Positions 37,805 to 51,699 are shown, counted from the first letter of the stretch. The stretch is DNA of 64,000 bases from Dasypus novemcinctus (GCF_030445035.2 NC_080680.1:46265212-46329211); one strand, 5' to 3'. The notes: generated from the sequence alone by a model not told the origin. Translations and numbers: made by a program.

Positions 37805-37908
37805 CACTGCATATTGGAAAGAGAAATTGGGATGCTAGGAGACTTGGGTTTTCACCCCAGTCCTATATTAACTGCTGGGTATTATGGGGGAAATTCTTTA
37901 ACCTCTCT
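37805..37908 (+). mobile_element. MIR SINE, left part, split by the L1 insertion
   Basis: CTTGGGTTTTCACCCCAGTC.. TTCTTTAACCTCTCT is a forward MIR. Its continuation TGAACTCAGTTTCCTCATCT resumes at 43256, after the L1 derivative, so the pre-insertion site can be read. Confidence 0.8.
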
Positions 37909-40872
37909 CTCTCTTTTTTTTTTTTGTCTTTATTTATTTTTTAATATTACATTCAAAAAATACGAGGTCCCCATATACCCCCCCCCACCCCCCTAACCCC
38001 ACTCCTTCCCCCATAACAACAATCTCCTCCATCATCATGAGACATTCATTGCATTTGGTGAATACATCTCTGAGCACGGCTGTACCTCATGGTCAATGGT
38101 TCACATCATAGCCCACACTCTCCCACGTTCCACCCAGTGGGCCATGGGAGGACACAGAATGTCCGGTAACTGTCCCTGCAGCATCACCCAGGACAACTCC
38201 AAGTCCCAAAAACACCTCCACATCTCATCTCTTCCTCCCACTCCCTACCCCCAGCAGCCACCATGGCCACTTTCTCCACACCAATGCCACATTTTCTTTG
38301 ATTACTAATCACAATAGTTCATGAATAGATTATCAGTAAGTCCACTCTAATCCATACTCTGTTCCTCCATCCTGTAGACCTTGGAATGGTTGTGTCCACT
38401 CCACATCTATATCAAGAGGGGGCTTAAATTCCACAGGGATGCTGGATGCAATCCTCCTGCTTTCAGTTGTAGGCACTCTTGGCTCCATGGTGTGGTGGTT
38501 GACCTTCTTCAACTCCATGTTAGCTGAGTGGGGTAAGTCCAATAAACCACAGTGTAGGAGCTGAAGTCTGTTGAGGCTCAGGGCCTGGCTATCACACGGT
38601 CAGTCTGGAGATTCAGGTCCCCTGGGTATATATTAAACCTCAGCACCAACTACAGTTCCGGTAAAAGTAACAGGAGAAGCTTGTGAACAAAGATCACATC
38701 TGAGTCCAGCTCCATCACACAGAAACACAAACTCCAAAGTAGGGCCAACTGACATGGCACTGAACTCCATCTGCCATGACCATACAACCTGTGGGTCTCT
38801 GTAGCCCTCAGAAGAACCAGTAACCCAGGGTTGTATCTACTTTATCTGTCTCTGGGACTCTGCTGAGGTGTGCATAAGGGCAACCCCTCTGATAACCTCC
38901 TGGCTCTTTTTGAAGACTCATTTGTCCTTTCCATTTCCCCCTTGATTCAGGTCAAAAAGCATTTTCAACTCCTGGTATTATATGTAGATTGAGATATTCT
39001 GCTGGTCCGAGTTGACCCTTTTATTCAAGGTCATTTTCTAGTTACATCATCAGCTGGTTCTTGGTAGTAATCCCTTGGCACCAGGGAGGCTCATCCCCGG
39101 GAGTCATGTCCCACGCTGGGGGAAAGGTAACGCATTTACATGCTGAGTTTGGCTTTGAGACTGGCCACATTTGAGCAACACAGAGGCTCTGAGGAGGTAA
39201 CTCTTAGGCACCCTGCAGCTCTAGGCCTTGTTCTTATTTCAGGTGCACAGGCTCACAAGCACAGTCATAAGTATCAAGGGTTCATTGTTGGACCTTCATT
39301 CTTTTTTGGTCTTTGCCGTTGTACTTGGGGGATTGTTGTTGTTCCTTTAGGGACTGTGAGAGAGATCCCCTGGCTAGGAACTCAGCACTCCCTCAGTTGT
39401 TTTTAATTGTATCCGCTATGAAAATATCGAAACATTTTTGTGTACCCTGGATATATGCCCTGGAGAACTCCCTGCCAACCATGTGTCCCCTGTCAATAAC
39501 ATCCAACACCAGTATTCCTCCCATGCCACTGTTGAACCTCTCTGTGATCCAAAACTTCCTGAAAAGTGAAGCCCAATATATTGCCAGGTTCCATTAATAG
39601 TAAAATGGAATATAGTGATGAGTTTAAAGGTTTGATATAGAATACATATTAATTTGGAAAAATTAAGGTAAAAATAAATTGGGGTATCAAAAATTTTAAA
39701 AATGCAAAAGCTTTGTTTCTGATGTTTTGCCTTCCATCACTGCAATAAGTGTTGCCCTGTATGCAAATTGGCAAGGCAACTACTTCCGTCTTTTCCTCAG
39801 TGTCTACGTCCTATCTTTTTCTTTTCTTTTTTCTAATTATTAAGCTTATCTTCACAAGAGTTTTAGATCACAGTAGTTCATATATACAATATACAGTACT
39901 CCCACATATCCAACATAAAGCCTTTTCCCTTCCACAGCAATAATCTTTTTATATATTTGTACTATATTTACTGAAACTGATGTACAGATATTGAGACAAT
40001 AGCTTTCAAACAAGGTAACATTCGTGTTTACATTGTGGTTTATATTTTAGACTACACAATTTTCTAAATTTTTAGTTATTTTATGTTTTACATTTTAGCC
40101 TATCAGCCCCTATATATTTTTGGTGTAATTTTACATGTCTTGTATCCATCCTTGCATACTCTTGTGGAATACTTCTATTGCCCACACAGTTACATTGGTT
40201 CCATTTATTCAATACCTCTTTCCCTTCCCCTTAGGGCCCACAGTGACAGTCAATCTTCATTGCTTGAAGGGCCATATTCAGAGATAATTGTAACAGTGTT
40301 GAGGGCTGGACATGCTCAACTGCCCTAACGCACTGGGAGCCACCATTTCTCTTGAGAGATACAATTCCCTCTATTTGAGGGCATCAGTCCTCCCCAGGAT
40401 GTGGGTATATCTTCACTCTCATTATATGGGTCTCTATCCAAGGATATAACCCACTTTGGCAAAATTAGCATTCACATATTCCCTAGGAACCTGTCCTGAG
40501 TCAGATTATCCCCTTTAAGCATCTTAAACAGGTAACCTTCCTTATTGTATTTTTGAAAAAGTTTTCTCAGCATTATACTCTCAACCAAATACCTGACAAT
40601 CTCCTATGTTCATATGTTGCCCCACCCTCCCCCCAATTTCTTGGGCAATATTACCCATCCTCCCATCCCTAGACCCCCTCAGACCCACAAAGCCCCACCC
40701 AAAGGTAACCCTATGCCCCCATTTTATCCCTTTCTTGTACAAATACTTACCTCCAGCTTATCATAGATTTCACCCATGTAGGTGTCAGCTTACATCCTTC
40801 CTCTGCCCCCCAATTTCCTGTAAGCCTATCATCCAGTCTCTAGCTCTCTGAGGCAGCTTTGGCTTACTTATT

Positions 40873-42190
40873 TCATATCACTGAGGTCATGTAGTATTTG
40901 TTCTTCAATGCCTGGGTTGCTTCACTCAATATAAGGTTCTCAAGATTCATCCATGTTATCACGTGGGTTTGTAGTGTATTCGTTCGAGTAGTATTCCATT
41001 GTATGTATATACAACATTTTATTTATCCATTCATCTGCTGATGGGCATTTGGGTTGATACCAACTTTTGGCAATAGTGAACAATGCTGCTATGAGCATTG
41101 GTGTGCATATATAGGTTTGTGTCCTTGTTTTCAGTTCTACTGGGTATATACCCAGCAGTGGAATTGCTGGGTCATATGGCAAATCCATGGCTAGTTTTTT
41201 GAGAAACCACCAAACTGTCCTCCAGAATGGCTGGATCCTTCTGCATTCCCACCAGCAGTGGATGAGTGTTCCCATTCCTCCACATCCTCTCCAGCATTTG
41301 TCGTCTTCTGTTTTCTTCATAGCTGCCAATCTTACAGGAGTAAGATGGTATCTTATTGTAGTTTTTATTTGAATTTCCCTGAGAGCTAGAGATCTGGAGC
41401 ATTTTTTCATGTGCTTTTTAGCCATTTGTATTTCTTCTTTGGAGAAGTGTCTGTTTAAATCTTTTTCCCATTTTTTAAATGGGTTGTTTATATTTTTATT
41501 TTCAAGATATAAGAGTTCTTTATATACGCAGGTTTTAAGTCTCCTATCCGATATATGGTTACCAAATATTTTCTCCCATTGTGTAGACTCTCTTTTCACT
41601 TTCTTGACAAACTCCTTTGAGGTACAGAAGCCTTTAATTTTGAGGAAGTCCCACTTATCTATTTGTTCTTTTGGTGTGAAGTTCATGAAACCATTTCCTA
41701 TTACAAGATCTTGTACATGCTTCCCTACACTGCTTTCCAAAGTCTTTATGATCTTGGCTCTTACATTGAGGTCTTTGATCTATCTTGAGTTGATTTTTGT
41801 ATAAGGTGTGAGATGGTAATCCTCTTTCATTCTTTTACATATGGATATCCAGTTCTCCAGGCACCATGTCTGAATAGGCCATTCTCTCCCAGTTGAGATG
41901 GTTTGGTGGCTTTATCGAATATTATATGACTATATATATGAGGATCTATCTATATCAAAACTCTCAATTCGGTTCCATTGGTCTGTGTGTCTCTCCTTGT
42001 GCCAATACCATGCTGTTTTCACTACTGTAGCTTTGTAGTATGTTTTGAAGTCAGGTAGTGTGATTCCTCCAATTTCGTTTTTCTTTTTCAATATGTCTTT
42101 GGCAATTCGGGGCCTCTTTCCTTTCCAAATAAATTTCAGAGCTAGTTTTTCTAGTTCCTTAAAGAATGCTGTGTTGATTTTTTGGGGGGC
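40873..42190 (-). pseudogene. L1 ORF2 C-terminal relic, continuous with ORF1
   Basis: ORF1 sequence passes without a stop into [20 protein letters not shown], then [20 protein letters not shown] and [13 protein letters not shown], which is ORF2 downstream of the RT. After two offsetting shifts around 41930-41870 and a stop near 41793, the same frame continues from 41740 to 40940 with [18 protein letters not shown] (Cys-rich domain). A last shift leads to LKNKYYMTSVI and a stop at 40875-40873. Confidence 0.85.
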
Positions 42191-42195
42191 ATTTT

Positions 42196-43018
42196 TGAAT
42201 GCTAGTTTAGCTGGGTAGAGTATTCTTGGTTGGAAATTTTTTTCTTTTAGTACCTTGACTATATCATACCATTGCCTTCTTGCCTCCATGGTTTCAGATG
42301 AGAAATCAACACTTAATCTTATGGAGCCTCCCTTGTATGTGATGGTTTTCTTTTCTCTTGCTGCTTTCAGAATTTTCTCTTTGTCTTGAGCATTGGATAA
42401 TTTGACAAGTATATGTCTTGGGGTAGACCTGTTGGGATTTACGGTGTTTGGGGTGCACTGTGCTTCCTGGACATGTACATCCATCTCTCTCAGTAGATTT
42501 GGGAAGTTTTCAGCCATTCTTTCCTCCAACACCCCTTCTGTCCCCTTTCCCTTCTCTTCTCCTTCTGGGATGCCTATAATACATATGTTTGTGCATTTTG
42601 CATTGTTATTCAGGTCCCTAAGTCCTAGCTGGATTTTTTCTATCTTTTTATCGATCAGTTCTACTATCTGTTTGATTTCAGATGTACTGTCTTCCATGTC
42701 GCTAATTTTCTCCTCTGCCTCTTCTAATCTGCTCTTTGCTCAGAGTGTATTTTTCATTTCTTGAACTGTGGTGTTCATCACCATCATATCTGTTATCTTT
42801 TTGTGCATGTCTGCAATTTCCTCTCCGAGTGTTTTCTTCATATTGTTAATCTCTTCCTTTACTTCATTAAGTTGGTCTCTAATATATGTTTTGAGATCTT
42901 TAATTACTTGTCCAATGTTCTGCTCCCCTTCATGGTTTTTAGTTTGTTCACTGGATTCAGCCATGTTTTCCTGATTATTGGTTTGGTTTGTAGTTTTTTG
43001 TTGCTGTCTGGTCATCAT
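42196..43018 (-). pseudogene. L1 ORF1 relic, one nonsense codon
   Basis: Starting MMTRQQQKTTNQTNNQ, it has a charged coiled-coil-like section (QLNEVKEEINNMKKTLGEEI..), then the RNA-binding part ([14 protein letters not shown].., [16 protein letters not shown]) and C-terminal domain ([16 protein letters not shown] segment, [32 protein letters not shown]). An in-frame TGA at 42742-42740 is the only break; 43018 and 42697 are in the same frame. This is the nucleic-acid chaperone ORF1p of L1. Confidence 0.85.
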
Positions 43019-43255
43019 TTTATCTTGACAGGTTTAATCAGTTCCTTAGCTTCTTTGTCTAGTCTTGGGGATTAATTAGTTGTTGTTTGTGCGTGTTATG
43101 TCTTTTCTTTGTCACTTTGTTCTTCTCACTCCATTTTCTTGTTGCTGGCTAAGTTCATTTTGAAGGAAAATATTAGGGCCAGGGAAAGCAAAATGAGTAA
43201 GAAAAGAAAATGTATAAAGTATTATTGTTAATAAATGTTAATCTTTAACCTCTCT

Positions 43256-43335
43256 TGAACTCAGTTTCCTCATCTGCATGAGAGGATTGGCTAAATGTTA
43301 GAAGGCAAGTTTCCTGACGCAGGGCTCCAGTAGTA
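43256..43335 (+). mobile_element. MIR SINE, right part
   Basis: TGAACTCAGTTTCCTCATCT continues the MIR interrupted at 37908. Confidence 0.75.
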
Positions 43336-43429
43336 GTCTACTGTTACTTATGTCTACATTTGCTATTGTCAATTTGTTTCCAGTGTCCTTATCATAGCTG
43401 CTAGAGTGGTTTAAATTTTAGTGATAAAA

Positions 43430-43960
43430 TACAACCATGTGTTAGAAACTAGAGCATGCTTATGACATGTTGGTTGGAGAGGAAATTGGCACAGTCTTTC
43501 TATACCAGTATTTGATGATTCCATATGTGCATAAATTTCACACCAGGGGATTTATTTGAAGGAAATAACTAGAGATGCTACCAAATATGATATACAAAGA
43601 TAGTCATAAAAAAACGGTTAATACCAATGTCCAACAATAGGAAAACGTTTAAATATTTGTGCACCATGATGAAATTAAAGATTATTTTTAAGATTTAATG
43701 AAAATTTATTGTGAACGTGATCACAATAAGTGAGAAAAAAGGAATATAAACAATTGTTTAGAATACAACAATTTTACATACACATAACGAATGCAACAGA
43801 GAAAAAAAAAGAAAAAAAAAAATTAAGAAAAGTGCCAGAGAGTTCATTATAAGTATGGGTGACAGATTTATGTAGAATCTTAATTTTCTGTTTCTACATT
43901 CTCAAGACATATTTTTCTCTTTATAAATATACCTTACTTCCATTATCAGAAAACATTATA
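43430..43960 (+). mobile_element. Old L1M 3' end fragment
   Basis: GGTTGGAGAGGAAATTGGCA, TTCACACCAGGGGATTTATT, GGTTAATACCAATGTCCAAC, GTGCACCATGATGAAAT: degenerate L1 3' region in AK3 intron 1. Confidence 0.55.
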
Positions 43961-44194
43961 AGCAGTATTTTTAAAATAAAAGATTATCTGATCCAATCTA
44001 ATTACAACTATTTATTGAGAATTTATTCTTAGTCCTGAGATACAAAACATCTGTAATAGCAATCTCATGACACCCCACCATTGGTTTTTGTTTTCCTTGT
44101 TAAAGAACAGCCCAGAAATCCCAGGATTCCAGATAGGACGGGCATCAGAGGAGAACTCTGCATTCCTCTTTCTACTTCTACCCTCCCCTTCTTA

Positions 44195-44310
44195 AAATTA
44201 ATTAATTTTTTTATTACAGACATTGTAGATTTACAGAAAAACCGTACAGAAAATACAGTTTCCATATACTTCCTTTCACCCCACCTCCAATTTGTGAAGC
44301 AGGCACAAGT
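44195..44310 (-). mobile_element. Short L1 3' end fragment
   Basis: ATTACAGACATTGTAGATTT, ACAGAAAAACCGTACAGAAA, then TTTCCATATACTTCC resembles the L1 3' terminus at 9470-9535 in the same orientation. Confidence 0.6.
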
Positions 44311-44699
44311 TGACAGCAGGCATGCCATGAGCTGTTAAGAATAAACAACAAAAAAAAGTTTCTTATGCCCCCATTGCTTAGTTTAGTTTTCAGAGAATCT
44401 CTTAAGGACTGCTTTATCTTTTCCTGCTTTTGCATAACCTTGCCCCAGCCTGCTGTAGTACAGGAGATTGCTTAGTATTACCTAACTATTTCAATTTGTT
44501 ACATCAAGACCATTAAGCAAGTTAGTCAAACAATTTACCCTTTTGAGAAAGTTTAACTAACTACAAAACACTTTATTATTATCGTTTAAGATCAATGTTA
44601 GAAGATAAAGAAATAAAAGTAATAATAAACCAGAGATGGTGGGTGCTGAACCAAAGAACTCCAAGAAACAAAGTAAAAATAATGGATTCTTTTTTTCAT

Positions 44700-45080
44700 T
44701 TAAATGTCAATATATATTTTTAAAAGAACCTACCTAAATGCCCACCAACAGAGGACTGGTTAAATAAAACACAGGGGATTCAGCAAATTGATACCTACAC
44801 AAATATTAAAAAGAATGAAGGGAATTTCTATATCTTCATGTGGAAAAGATAGCCCAGATATAAGTGAAAACACACTGGTGCAAAATATGTAAGTATGATT
44901 ACATATTGCATAAAATAAAGGCTCTACATATATCTATGTACATAATCATTTCTAGAAGGAAACACAAGGCACTGTTTCCCTTTGAGGAATAAGGTTGGGG
45001 CAGGGAAAGAAAAAGGATTTTACTTTTTATTCTACAATATTTCTGTCCTGTTTCTAATCCTTTTACCTTATGCGGGCATT
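44700..45080 (+). mobile_element. Old L1M 3' end fragment
   Basis: CCTAAATGCCCACCAACAGA, GGACTGGTTAAATAAA, then ATTAAAAAGAATGAAGG is the familiar L1M end. A further scrap (TTTACATACTATAAAGCTCA) lies near 45175. Confidence 0.6.
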
Positions 45081-45599
45081 ACTCCTATGATTTTTTTAAA
45101 GTAATTTCAAAATGGACTCTATTTTGGAAAATAAATCAATACTTTCGAAGAAAAAAAAGCCCCTCAAAGTATAATTTACATACTATAAAGCTCACCCATT
45201 GTAAAGCGTAAAATTTGTTGGCTGAATTTTGCGCTTAGGTATGTAAGAATTTGTCATAAGAAACAACAATCTTTGAGACAACCTAGCACAAGAATAACTT
45301 AGCAGTCTAATAAATTTCTGGGGCTACCAAAGGTCAATTACGATAACTAGTACTCGGACTTCAGATTATGGGGTAAAGGGCGGAATTAAAAGATCCCATA
45401 AACCTTAGCAACAACAAAAATGAGAAAAGAGGAAATCCCAGCAGGTCTAACGCCAGTTTTCCAGGTGCAAGGGCAGGTGGAGACTAAACCCCAGCTCCAT
45501 GGACTCTCAGAAGCGGCTGCAATGGGCTGTGCTCCTCCAACAAAGCCAAGTGGTTTCCTCTAATTCTCTGAACTTTGAGCATGTCTTAACTTCCCCTCG

Positions 45600-46640
<1,041 letters not shown>

Positions 46641-47354
46641 ACCCCCAACCTCCCATACTGCTCCTTCCTTTGTATACAGCAGGCACTCAATAAATGAGCG
46701 ACCTTTCCTCCCCCTCCCTCGCTTTCACGCTGGTTTTTAATGCAGTTTTATATGTGAAGAATTACAAAGGGTGACGAAAAGCTGAAAAGGGTCTTTCTCC
46801 GCCTTTCACAGGAAGGGAAACTCCATTCAGGCCAATAGTCACACATCTATTGAGGGGTGCTCTTCCATCTCAGGGCCCAACTTCAGAATCAAAAGTAGCT
46901 GTTGGTTTTACTCTACGTTGACAAAAGTTACTGGTTCTTCCTCAGGCTCCATTATTTGCCTTCAGAAATGCATTCACCATAAATAGGTTTTTCGTTGTCT
47001 ACTCTGTGCTGAATTCGGTTCTAAGGGGAGTCAGGGATATCGTTGTGAACAAGACAGTTGCTGCTCCTTGGAGTTTAAGGTCTAGTGACTGAGGCAGATC
47101 CTTACAAGGAAACATATAAATGAGCAATTTGAGATAGTGGACCATGCTGTGAACAAAACGTGTGAAAGTGCAGAGGGAGGTCATTTTGAGGTTGGGTGGT
47201 CAAAAAGGCTTTCAAAAGTTGGCATTATACTCAGAATACTGAATTAGAAGATGCAAAGAGAATGACACAGGCAAAGGGGAAGGGCCCTAAAACTGAATGT
47301 TTGGCATGTTTTAGGAAAAGAAACACTCAGCAAACATTTGAGTACCAGTTTCTT
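46641..47354. other. AK3 upstream flank, possibly an ancient repeat
   Basis: 46985-47215 (TCTACTCTGTGCTGAATTCG, GATATCGTTGTGAACAAGAC, GGAGTTTAAGGTCTAGTGAC) looks like a very old mammalian interspersed repeat whose family I cannot name. The rest shows nothing. Confidence 0.35.
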
Positions 47355-47465
47355 CTGTAAAATGGACATGGAAGATTAGCATGGAGTTGTTAAAATAATG
47401 TGTGTAAAGTATTTGGTATAATGCCAGCCCTAGGTGTTCAAGAAAGGCTATCCATTTATCATTAT
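47355..47465 (+). mobile_element. MIR SINE fossil
   Basis: TTCTTCTGTAAAATGGACAT, then GTGTAAAGTATTTGGTATAA, then TGCCAGCCCTAGGTGTTCAA in forward MIR order. Confidence 0.7.
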
Positions 47466-48587
47466 TACTGTTTTTTTTTTGGTGCTAGAATGCTATACTA
47501 AGACACAAAGAAGGCTCTGTGAAAATAAACACACTACCATCCTATTTAGAGATTGCCAGTGAGTTAGTTGTCCAAAACTACTTTCATTTTCAGAGGAAAT
47601 GGAAATTATTTCAGAGAGGAATAGTAAAGGAGGCTTGCTCAGGGAGTGAATCTGAGCTGGATGAATGGATGGGAAGATTTCAATAACTAGACAGTGCTGT
47701 ACATAGAAAAGTAATCACTTATACATATTAATTACTAAGGAACAAAGAATGAAGATAAATGGATTAAACATTCATGTAGTTTGAAAAAGAATGCCAAAAC
47801 AACCCCCAGGAAAGCAAAGGAAGGGATTAAGTAAAAATAGAAACCATAAATGAAAGGATTAGAAAAGTTAGAACCAGAACAGACGAAAGAATGAAAAAAT
47901 CTGAAATAATACAAGTTACGAAACACTGGAAAACCTGAAAGTATGGAGAGAGTACTTCTAATCTCTGAAGCTGGAAACATTTGAGGTTTCAGAAGGAAAA
48001 TCTTGGGTGGCTTAGATGAAAATGCTCAAACAAACCAACAACAAATGGCTGAGGAATCTTCCTGCCACAGGAGGGGGTGGGGGGGGTGGCACAGGGGAGC
48101 TAAGTGTTGCGGTCACATCAACAGGCCCCGCAAAATGCCAACTATCTGCAGCTTTGCTAAATTTGTTGATTACGAGAGCATAACTGCCCAATTGGGGGAA
48201 AACTGACAACTCTGCCTTGACCAGCCATTTCACCATACACAGGCATTTGTATGAGTCTGTTCCCCACTGTTTATTTGTTCCAATGGTAAAGACACAGTCT
48301 TCAATCTAATATAGATTCTGAGTTAACTTTTATCCAGCAAAGGGTGCCCAAGCTACGAATGACCAAGAAGGGATGCAGATGAGCTCTAGAATATACAGCT
48401 AATGGAGGAAGATAGGTGTGTTTCCAAGAAATGTGTCTGAGTGTATATGTTGGTTCACACCGTGAGTTAGATAGGTGAGAATGAGACGATGGGTGCCTTG
48501 TATGAGAAGACTTGACTAGGACTAGCAGGTAAGGGGATCCTAAAAGATGAGAACTGGGAAAGGGAGATTATAAAGAGAAAGAAGGTG
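47466..48587. other. Intergenic, no recognised feature
   Basis: Unclassified intergenic sequence with a G-rich run at about 48069-48088. No gene or repeat recognised. Confidence 0.4.
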
Positions 48588-49014
48588 GATCAGTTATCTA
48601 TTGCTATAAAACACACACACACTCACACACACATACACTCCAAAGCTTAGTAGCTTAAAACAGCCTAAATTATTTTACATGATTGTGTGTGTTCTGCTGG
48701 TCATTCCCAGGCTCACTCATGTGGCTAGTTAGAGGCTCAGCTAGACTGCTGGACTCAGGCCGCTGGGCCTTTCTCACCACATAGTCTTTTATCTGGAGTT
48801 TTTCCATATCCTGGTGGTCTCAGGATTCCTGGAGAATAAGCCCTACTGTGCAAGCACTTCTCAAACATCTTCTTGCCTCACGCTTTTCCGATGTTCCATT
48901 GTCCAAAGCAAGTCACATGGCCAAGCCCAGCGTCAATGTGTGAGGGGACTATGCAACAGTATACTGAGAGGTGCAATTCATTGGGGAACATTATTGTAAC
49001 AATCTACCACAGGA
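48588..49014 (-). mobile_element. LTR-like (MaLR/MLT-type) fossil with CA microsatellite
   Basis: AGTTATCTATTGCTATAAAA, an (AC)n-rich stretch, then CAAAGCTTAGTAGCTTAAAA and CCCAGGCTCACTCATGTGGC fit an old mammalian LTR in reverse, ending near TGTAACAATCTACCACAGG. The family assignment is tentative. Confidence 0.45.
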
Positions 49015-49021
49015 GGGCTCT

Positions 49022-49290
49022 GTATTAGTTATAGATTGCCACATGACAACTCCAAAACTTAGCAGCTTAAAACATCAATGTTTATGATCTCACAGTTTCT
49101 GTGGATCAGGAATCTAGGCATAGCTTAGCTAGATGCCTCTAGCTCAGGATCTCACTTGAAACTGGAGTCAAGGTGTTGGCCAGAGCTCCAGTCTTGGCAA
49201 GGCTTAACTTGGGGAGAATCTACTTCCAAGCTTACTCATGTGGCTATTGGCAGATCCTCGGTCCTTTGCTGACTGTTGGTTGGAGACATC
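49022..49290 (-). mobile_element. LTR-like (MaLR/MLT-type) fossil
   Basis: TATTAGTTATAGATTGCCAC, AAAACTTAGCAGCTTAAAAC, TCTCACAGTTTCTGTGGATC, TCAAGGTGTTGGCCAGAGCT: the same type as its neighbour, directly adjacent and parallel. Confidence 0.5.
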
Positions 49291-49860
49291 ATTTCCTATA
49301 CTGAGCAAAGCAGATGAGATTCTTGCTCCATAGAACTTACATTCCAGTGGAAAGAGAATAAAGAAGCAAACATATAGATAAATATATAAAATGACAGGTG
49401 TTTATGTGTACCATGGAGGAAAATAAATCAGGGAAATGGGGAGAGGAGGGTGAGAATAGGGATGTTACTATTTTATATAGGCTAGAGGAAGGATTGTTAG
49501 ATAGGCTGACATTTGAGACTTGAAGGAAATCTGGGAGAGCCCATCTAGATATCAGGGGTAGAATGTTTGAGAGAGAGAGACCAACAACTGCAAAGGCCCT
49601 CAGGAAAGAGAGTGCAAGTGTTGTCAAAGAACAGTAAGCAAGCCCATGTGCCTGGAGCAGAGAGAGCATGGAGGAGAATGGAAGGAGGGCTCAGGAATGC
49701 ACTGAGAGTCCAGATCTTATAGGACATTATAAGCCATTGTGGCAAAGATATTTTCCTAAGACAGCCACAAGAACACCTCCAAGGCCACATGCTCTTTTTA
49801 CAATATGGCTTGGACATTTATCCCATCAAGAGGTGGGGAATAGCTAAAAGCATTTAAAAA
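49291..49860. mobile_element. Ancient interspersed repeat, family not assigned
   Basis: TAGAACTTACATTCCAGTGG, then CATGGAGGAAAATAAATCAG, then CAACAACTGCAAAGGCCCTC and ATAGGACATTATAAGCCATT follow the order of a widespread old mammalian repeat. I do not name it. Confidence 0.35.
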
Positions 49861-49864
49861 AAGA

Positions 49865-51605
49865 AGAGCAACATGGGAGGAATTTTAATGCCTGACCCCG
49901 AAACATATTACAAAACTACAGTGGTCAAAATAGCATGGCACTGTCATAAAGACAAACACACTGATCAGTGGAATAGAATTGAGAATCCAGAAATAAACCC
50001 TCACCTCTATGGTCAACTGGTTTTCAACAAACCTACCAAAGCCATGTTAATGGAACTAAACAATCTCTTCAACAAATGGTGCTGGGGAAACTGGATATCC
50101 ATATACAAAAGAATGAAAAAGGACCCCTATCTCACTCCCTGTACAAGAATCAAAATAGATCAAAGGCCTAAATATAAAGTCAGGACCATAAAACTACTAG
50201 AAGAAAATGTAGGGAAACATCTTCAAGACCTTTTGGTAGGTGGTGGTTACTTGGACCTTACACCCAAAGCACATGCAACAAAAGAAAAAATTGAGAAATG
50301 GGACCTCCTCAAAACAAACACTTTTGCAACAAACCTCACAGGACATTGTCAAAAGGGTGAAAAGGCAGCCGACTAAATCAGATAAAAAATTTGGAAATCA
50401 CATATCCGATAAGTGTTTAATGTCCATGATATATCAAGAGATGTTACAACTCAACAATAAAAAGACAAATGACCCAATTTAAAAATGGGCAAAAGAAATT
50501 TGTCCAAAATAAAATACAAATGGCAAAAAAACACATGAAAAAATGTTTAACATCACTAATGATTAGGGAAATACAAATCAAAACTAAAATGAGATATCAT
50601 TTCACACCTATCAGAATGGCCAGTATCAAAAAGACAGAAAACTGCAAGTGTTGGAGAGGATGTAGAGAGATAGGAACACTTATTCACTGCTGGTGGGAAT
50701 GTAGAAGGGTACAGCCACAGCGGAGGACTGTTTGGCAGTTCCTGAAGAAATTGAATATAGATTTGCCTTATGACCTGGCAATACCACTACTGGGTATATA
50801 TCCAGAAGAACTGAGAGCAGCAACATGAATAGACATCTGCACACTGATGTTCATAGCGGCATTATTCATGATTGCCAAAAGTTGGAAACAGCCCAAGTAT
50901 CCATCAACCGATGAATGGGTAAACAAATTGTGGTATATTTACATGATGGAATATTATGCAGCTGTAAGAAGAAATGAAGTCGTGAAACATATGACAACAT
51001 GAATGAACCTGGAGGACATTATGTTGAGTGAAGCAAGTCACACATAAAAGGATAAATACCATATGACTGAGTTGCTATGAACTCAATCTCTTGTGTAACA
51101 TATTTTTATAAAATGTATATTTTTATAAAATGTAAATATAAATCTATAAAGATGAAATTTGATTAGTGGTTATATAGAGCTAGGGAAGGTAGGCTAAGGG
51201 ATGTGGAGTTTTTCTTTTTGGAGTAATGAAATAATTCTAAAATTCTTTGTGATGATGAATGCACAACGTTGTGATTATACTATAAGCCATTGATTATATA
51301 CTTTGGCTCAATTATATGGTATGTGACTATATCTCAATAAAACTGCTTAATAAATAAATAAACAATTGTACAAGAATAGCCAGAAACAGCAGCTATGTCC
51401 AGCAAGGGAAACAGAGAGAGATTGAGAGGTGAAGAATTTTTGTGTTTTTTATTTATTATTGTTATTCAAATATTGAAAATGCTCTAATAATGATTAAAGT
51501 GATGAATGTACAGCTATGTGATTATACCGAATACCATTGATTGTACACTTTGGATGAATTTTATGCTTAATTAATATGTAGCAATAAAATTGATTTGTTA
51601 AAAGA
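49865..51605 (+). mobile_element. 5'-truncated L1, ORF2 C-terminal half plus 3' UTR
   Basis: It starts within ORF2 (MGGILMPDPETYYKTTVVKI) and runs through ORF2 to about 51050, then a ~550-bp 3' UTR ending near AAATTGATTTGTTAAAAGAA. That UTR matches 36590-37146 but not the ~3 kb UTR of the minus-strand copies, so two L1 lineages with different tails are present. Confidence 0.8.
49873..51050 (+). pseudogene. L1 ORF2 C-terminal relic
   Basis: The first 167 codons (49873-50376) are open: [58 protein letters not shown]. After frameshifts, 50469-50828 gives [20 protein letters not shown] and [15 protein letters not shown]. It lacks the endonuclease and RT catalytic core. Confidence 0.85.
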
Positions 51606-51699
51606 AAAAATGATTTGAGGTCTGTATCCCATCCCCTTTAAACCGGTTAAGCTTTTGAAGCTCTTTTGGCCAGCTGAGATAGTGGAAGGGATACCATGT

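Larger units (their letters stand above)
37909..43241 (-). mobile_element. L1 derivative with ORF1 joined to the ORF2 C-terminal region (HAL1-like), with target-site duplication
   Basis: The exact 14-bp repeats TCTTTAACCTCTCT (37895-37908 and 43242-43255) bound a 5333-bp minus-strand retroposon inside a MIR. In its own 5' to 3' order it has about 220 bp of 5' leader (43241-43019), ORF1 (43018 to about 42196), a junction to the ORF2 region downstream of the RT (about 42190-40873), a ~2.96 kb 3' UTR (40872 to about 37925), and a T-rich end (poly-A) at 37915. Endonuclease and RT are absent. ORF1-retaining, RT-less L1 derivatives are known as HAL1 (half-L1). Whether this joint belongs to a family or to this copy alone is not known. 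Confidence 0.85.
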
